Assembly: GCA_963678705.1 (NCBI GenBank)
Contig: OY783206.1
Location: 20,037,807-20,101,806 of the forward strand
Direction: 5' to 3'
From: Panorpa germanica
Taxonomy: Eukaryota; Arthropoda; Insecta; Mecoptera; Panorpidae
DNA: 64,000 nucleotides
Both the position numbers and the translations under genes were made by a program. The notes under the pieces were generated by a model, which did no database searches, was not told the origin of the DNA, and was given only the letters and a program-made list of their open reading frames with translations. Positions 61,426 through 64,000 of the stretch are shown here, piece by piece (within the stretch, counting starts at the first letter, position 1; every line of letters begins with the position of its first letter).

Positions 61426-62360
61426 AAATTTAAATTAATTTAAATAGTTAAACTATTATTTCTACCGTTTTTCCGGATTTTAAAAGAAGCATTTATCTTA
61501 GTATAGTTCAAATTTAATATTGAATACAGAGTTTGCATAATAATTTATATATTCTCCTATTTAATAATTTTATAGAACTTTTAATCATTTCACAATTGGA
61601 TTTTAAAAATTATATGCATTAATAGAATATTAGAATACATTATATTTGTTAAATTATGATAGATTAAAAAAACAGCACTTATTTTAATACGAATATTTAA
61701 GAATAAACACAATATACTATTTCTAATTTTATTAATAAATAAACAATATATTCTATTATAAATAAGATCTATTAATTAAGTGTTTTGGCTACGTCTAGTT
61801 TCTGATTCTAATGGTTGTATTTTCTTAACTGTATTTCATTTTCCATATAATTTAACTCCGTTTCTTCAAGCGTAGCTAAATTATTTAAAGCTATACTTCT
61901 TAGAGATGTCATTTTTATTAAATTAATATAAAGCTTAATTAATATTAATATAAATTAATATTATATAATTTTAAAAATATAATATAGTAATATAAATAAT
62001 AATATAAATAAAAAGTAATAGAAAAATTTTAGGTTAACTTCAACAAATATTTATTTTTTTAACATTTCAAAAAATTAAAAAATTGACAGCAGAAAAATAG
62101 AACAAGCAACACAAATTTTACTAAATACTCTTGTCTGAAACAGTGATAACTAATAAAAATGAATAAAAATCACTAAAATTTACTGTTCGATCGTACATTC
62201 GCAAGCTAAATAGTCGACGTGCAAATGTTCACTTTTTTGCTCGATTTCCTGCTCGTAAATTTTCGTAAAATTTTCAGGAATAGTTTTCACTTTTGAGTCG
62301 AGTGATTTTTACGGAAAGAAGAAGAGTTTACGATTCGATTGAACTCAGGAATAGCGCCCC
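61351..62360 (-). mobile_element. Internally deleted Harbinger derivative (MITE-like)
   Basis: Read on the minus strand from 62360, it has the same terminal region as 57937-58110. It then has ATGACATCTCTAAGAAG (start at 61912), matching the transposase start, and about 30 codons up to AATACAACCA. It then jumps directly to the last codons (AAACTAGACGTAGCC ... AATTAATAGATC). More than 300 codons with all introns are missing. It is flanked by inverted 100-bp units at 61249-61349 and 62361-62460. Confidence 0.85.
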
Positions 62361-62460
62361 AGGAATAGTGTTTTCAATTGTGATCGAATCTTACTTCACT
62401 CGTTTCGATCGAATCTGTTCGATCACGAGCATTGCTCGCAAAACTCAGGAGTAGGGCCCC
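62361..62460 (-). repeat. 100-bp outer terminal unit, right copy
   Basis: Inverse of 61249-61349; on the minus strand it begins GGGGCCCTACTCCTGAG. It abuts the GGGGCGC terminus of the deletion derivative. Confidence 0.85.
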
Positions 62461-63055
62461 AGACAGCCCCAGAGTTGGTTCATTTTTTCTGCCGTGGTTT
62501 GAAAATATAATAAAAGTAATAGTCTCAATTAAGCGTTTATATTTCTATCTCTCTTGTTCTCATGCTACAAGTGTATATAAGTGCGTCTCTCTTACACATG
62601 CCAACGAAATTAATGTCTTATTACACTGGACACTCGACATTTCTTGAGAAGGGCCTTCAACCTGCTAGGGAAAACAGTTGTTTCATAAACATTGGATTTA
62701 GAGGCTTAAGATAAACTTAATCCATCTATTTATTTTGTATTTAGTTTCGCAAAAGATAGCGCAAAATTCTTTGATATTGCAAAAACACTAAGACCATGAA
62801 TTGACGCATTTTCTGAGATAACGGAAATCAATTTAGCTTTTAAGCGACCCGCTTCCTAGCGGAGTGCTCGTGAACGCATGAGGTAAACCCATAATTCGAA
62901 ATTAATCTTTCAACATCTTGGATTTGCCGCAATTTCCAAATTATTTCTCGTATGTTTACTGATAAAGGAAATTTAACCTGTATTCAAATATTGCCTTTAT
63001 TCTAAAAGTATTAAATGAAAATGGGAGTAAACAGTAAACCCAGAAACCCAGTAAA
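62461..63055. other. Intergenic, nothing recognised
   Basis: No gene. 63030-63060 has three short CCCAGTAAA direct repeats leading into the next MITE. Confidence 0.5.
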
Positions 63056-63307
63056 CCCAGTAAACATTTTGGAGTCACTTTGACATCATATTGAAGATGC
63101 GTCATGATTTTTTTGTCATAAAAGAGTTCATTTATAGTTCAGTTTCTCACATTTTTTCATATAAAATGTCTACTTTATCGGCTACAGATAGCGAAATTAC
63201 TCCATCTGTCGGAATACAAATGAAGATAAAGTTGATGCGAACTATAATTGAAGTGAAATAGTGATAGAAACGTCACTAAATAGGGCACTTCACCAAATTG
63301 ATTACTG
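63056..63307. mobile_element. CCCAGTAAACA-terminated MITE, copy 3
   Basis: Inverse orientation of 51874-52125 with high identity (CTACTTTATCGGCTACAGA; GTGATAGAAACGTCACTAAA), ending in CACTTCACCAAATTG. Confidence 0.85.
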
Positions 63308-64000
63308 GAAAAATTCTTTATTTTGCAGATATCTTGTTTCCTAAGCTCTATATGATATTTACAGTTATTAGTAAAGTTGTAGAGCGCAAAATTCTCTACA
63401 AATTTGATTTCATGCATTTTTTCGTGTGATCAACCGTTCTCGAGATGTAGTGCGGAAAGTGGGAGCCGCGCATCCGTCTATTATACTATAGAGAGACAAT
63501 GGGTGTTCACAACAATCACGCTCACGACCGCAGTTTTTCCCGTTCCAATTGCTTGTGAGTTTTGCAAGCATACACTCAAGTGGAATGCATTATGGAGCGA
63601 TTTAAGTGGTTTTGAGCGTTGAAAAAATAAGGATTGCGATAGTTGATTAAAGAGCTCTGTAGCAAAACCTAACAAAATAAATTGTTCATAAAAGAAATAT
63701 ATTCTAAATGATAATGAACATTGTTTATTTATTAAGTTAGGTATTAAGGATGAGGAAAACTGTATAAATGGCAGTCAAATATGAATTAAAATTAATTTTA
63801 TTAAGCTTATTTAACATAATTATATAATAAAATAAAATACAATAAAATATCTCGTTCCGAATCATATAAAGTAATTTTTTCTGTAATCGTCATCTTTAAG
63901 TTTTGCGTTATGTTTAAAATGCTTAAGAACGACCGCTAAGACCCAACTCTTCAGACGAACTCTTCAGAATTAATGACGTCAATAGTGATGTCTTCGCCGT
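63308..64000. other. Intergenic to the window end, nothing recognised
   Basis: 63430-63620 is somewhat less AT-rich but has no supported reading frame. Confidence 0.45.

Noticed and set aside
57937-62360. A single simple Harbinger element spanning the two GGGGCGC ends
   Set aside because: The right end belongs to an inverted internally deleted copy, and no matching TWA target duplication was visible.

Overview
The window is AT-rich animal nuclear DNA, almost certainly from an insect. Two genes encode Tweedle (DUF243) cuticular proteins, a family known only from insects. All genes are spliced with GT-AG introns, and most of the rest is decayed transposable elements (TEs). The order is not certain; a beetle is a guess from the Tweedle and Mre11 sequences. 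No prokaryotic feature, CRISPR array or operon is present.

Layout. 1-15,200 has no host gene. It holds a 790-bp tandem repeat, several families of short inverted-repeat elements (MITEs), a Helitron end, Jockey-type and other non-LTR retrotransposon tails, a hAT-like BED-finger relic and an unidentified, frameshifted coding relic near 9.7-10.0 kb. 15.2-18.1 kb and 24.8-27.1 kb are two Tweedle genes on the minus strand. Each has a 15-base coding first exon, and each has a TATA box with a correctly spaced initiator. Between and after them lie more repeats, a degenerate 5S-rRNA-like sequence and a 753-bp element inserted precisely at a TTAA site. 32.0-38.8 kb (+) is a gene I do not recognise. Five exons join in frame into about 776 residues rich in Asn, Ile and Lys. 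210 bp downstream is a complete 12-exon Mre11 gene (39.0-49.0 kb, 643 residues, all phosphoesterase motifs intact). Its first three introns are 65-70 bp and the other eight are 0.6-1.3 kb and full of repeats. 55.0-57.0 kb (-) is a three-exon gene for a 147-residue single-pass membrane protein with two PPxY motifs. 57.9-62.5 kb is a Harbinger-type DNA transposon complex. It carries an open five-exon transposase whose first catalytic Asp is replaced by Tyr, a four-exon companion gene on the opposite strand, and an internally deleted inverted copy.

How it fits together. The Tweedle pair is a small tandem cuticle gene cluster, probably sharing expression through matching core promoters. Mre11 works in double-strand-break repair; its close head-to-tail neighbour is unidentified. 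I did not find a clearly new molecular system. The most unusual items are the Harbinger companion protein with no visible Myb domain, the catalytic substitution in its transposase, the birth of a deletion-derivative MITE inside the same locus, and the unidentified 776-residue protein.
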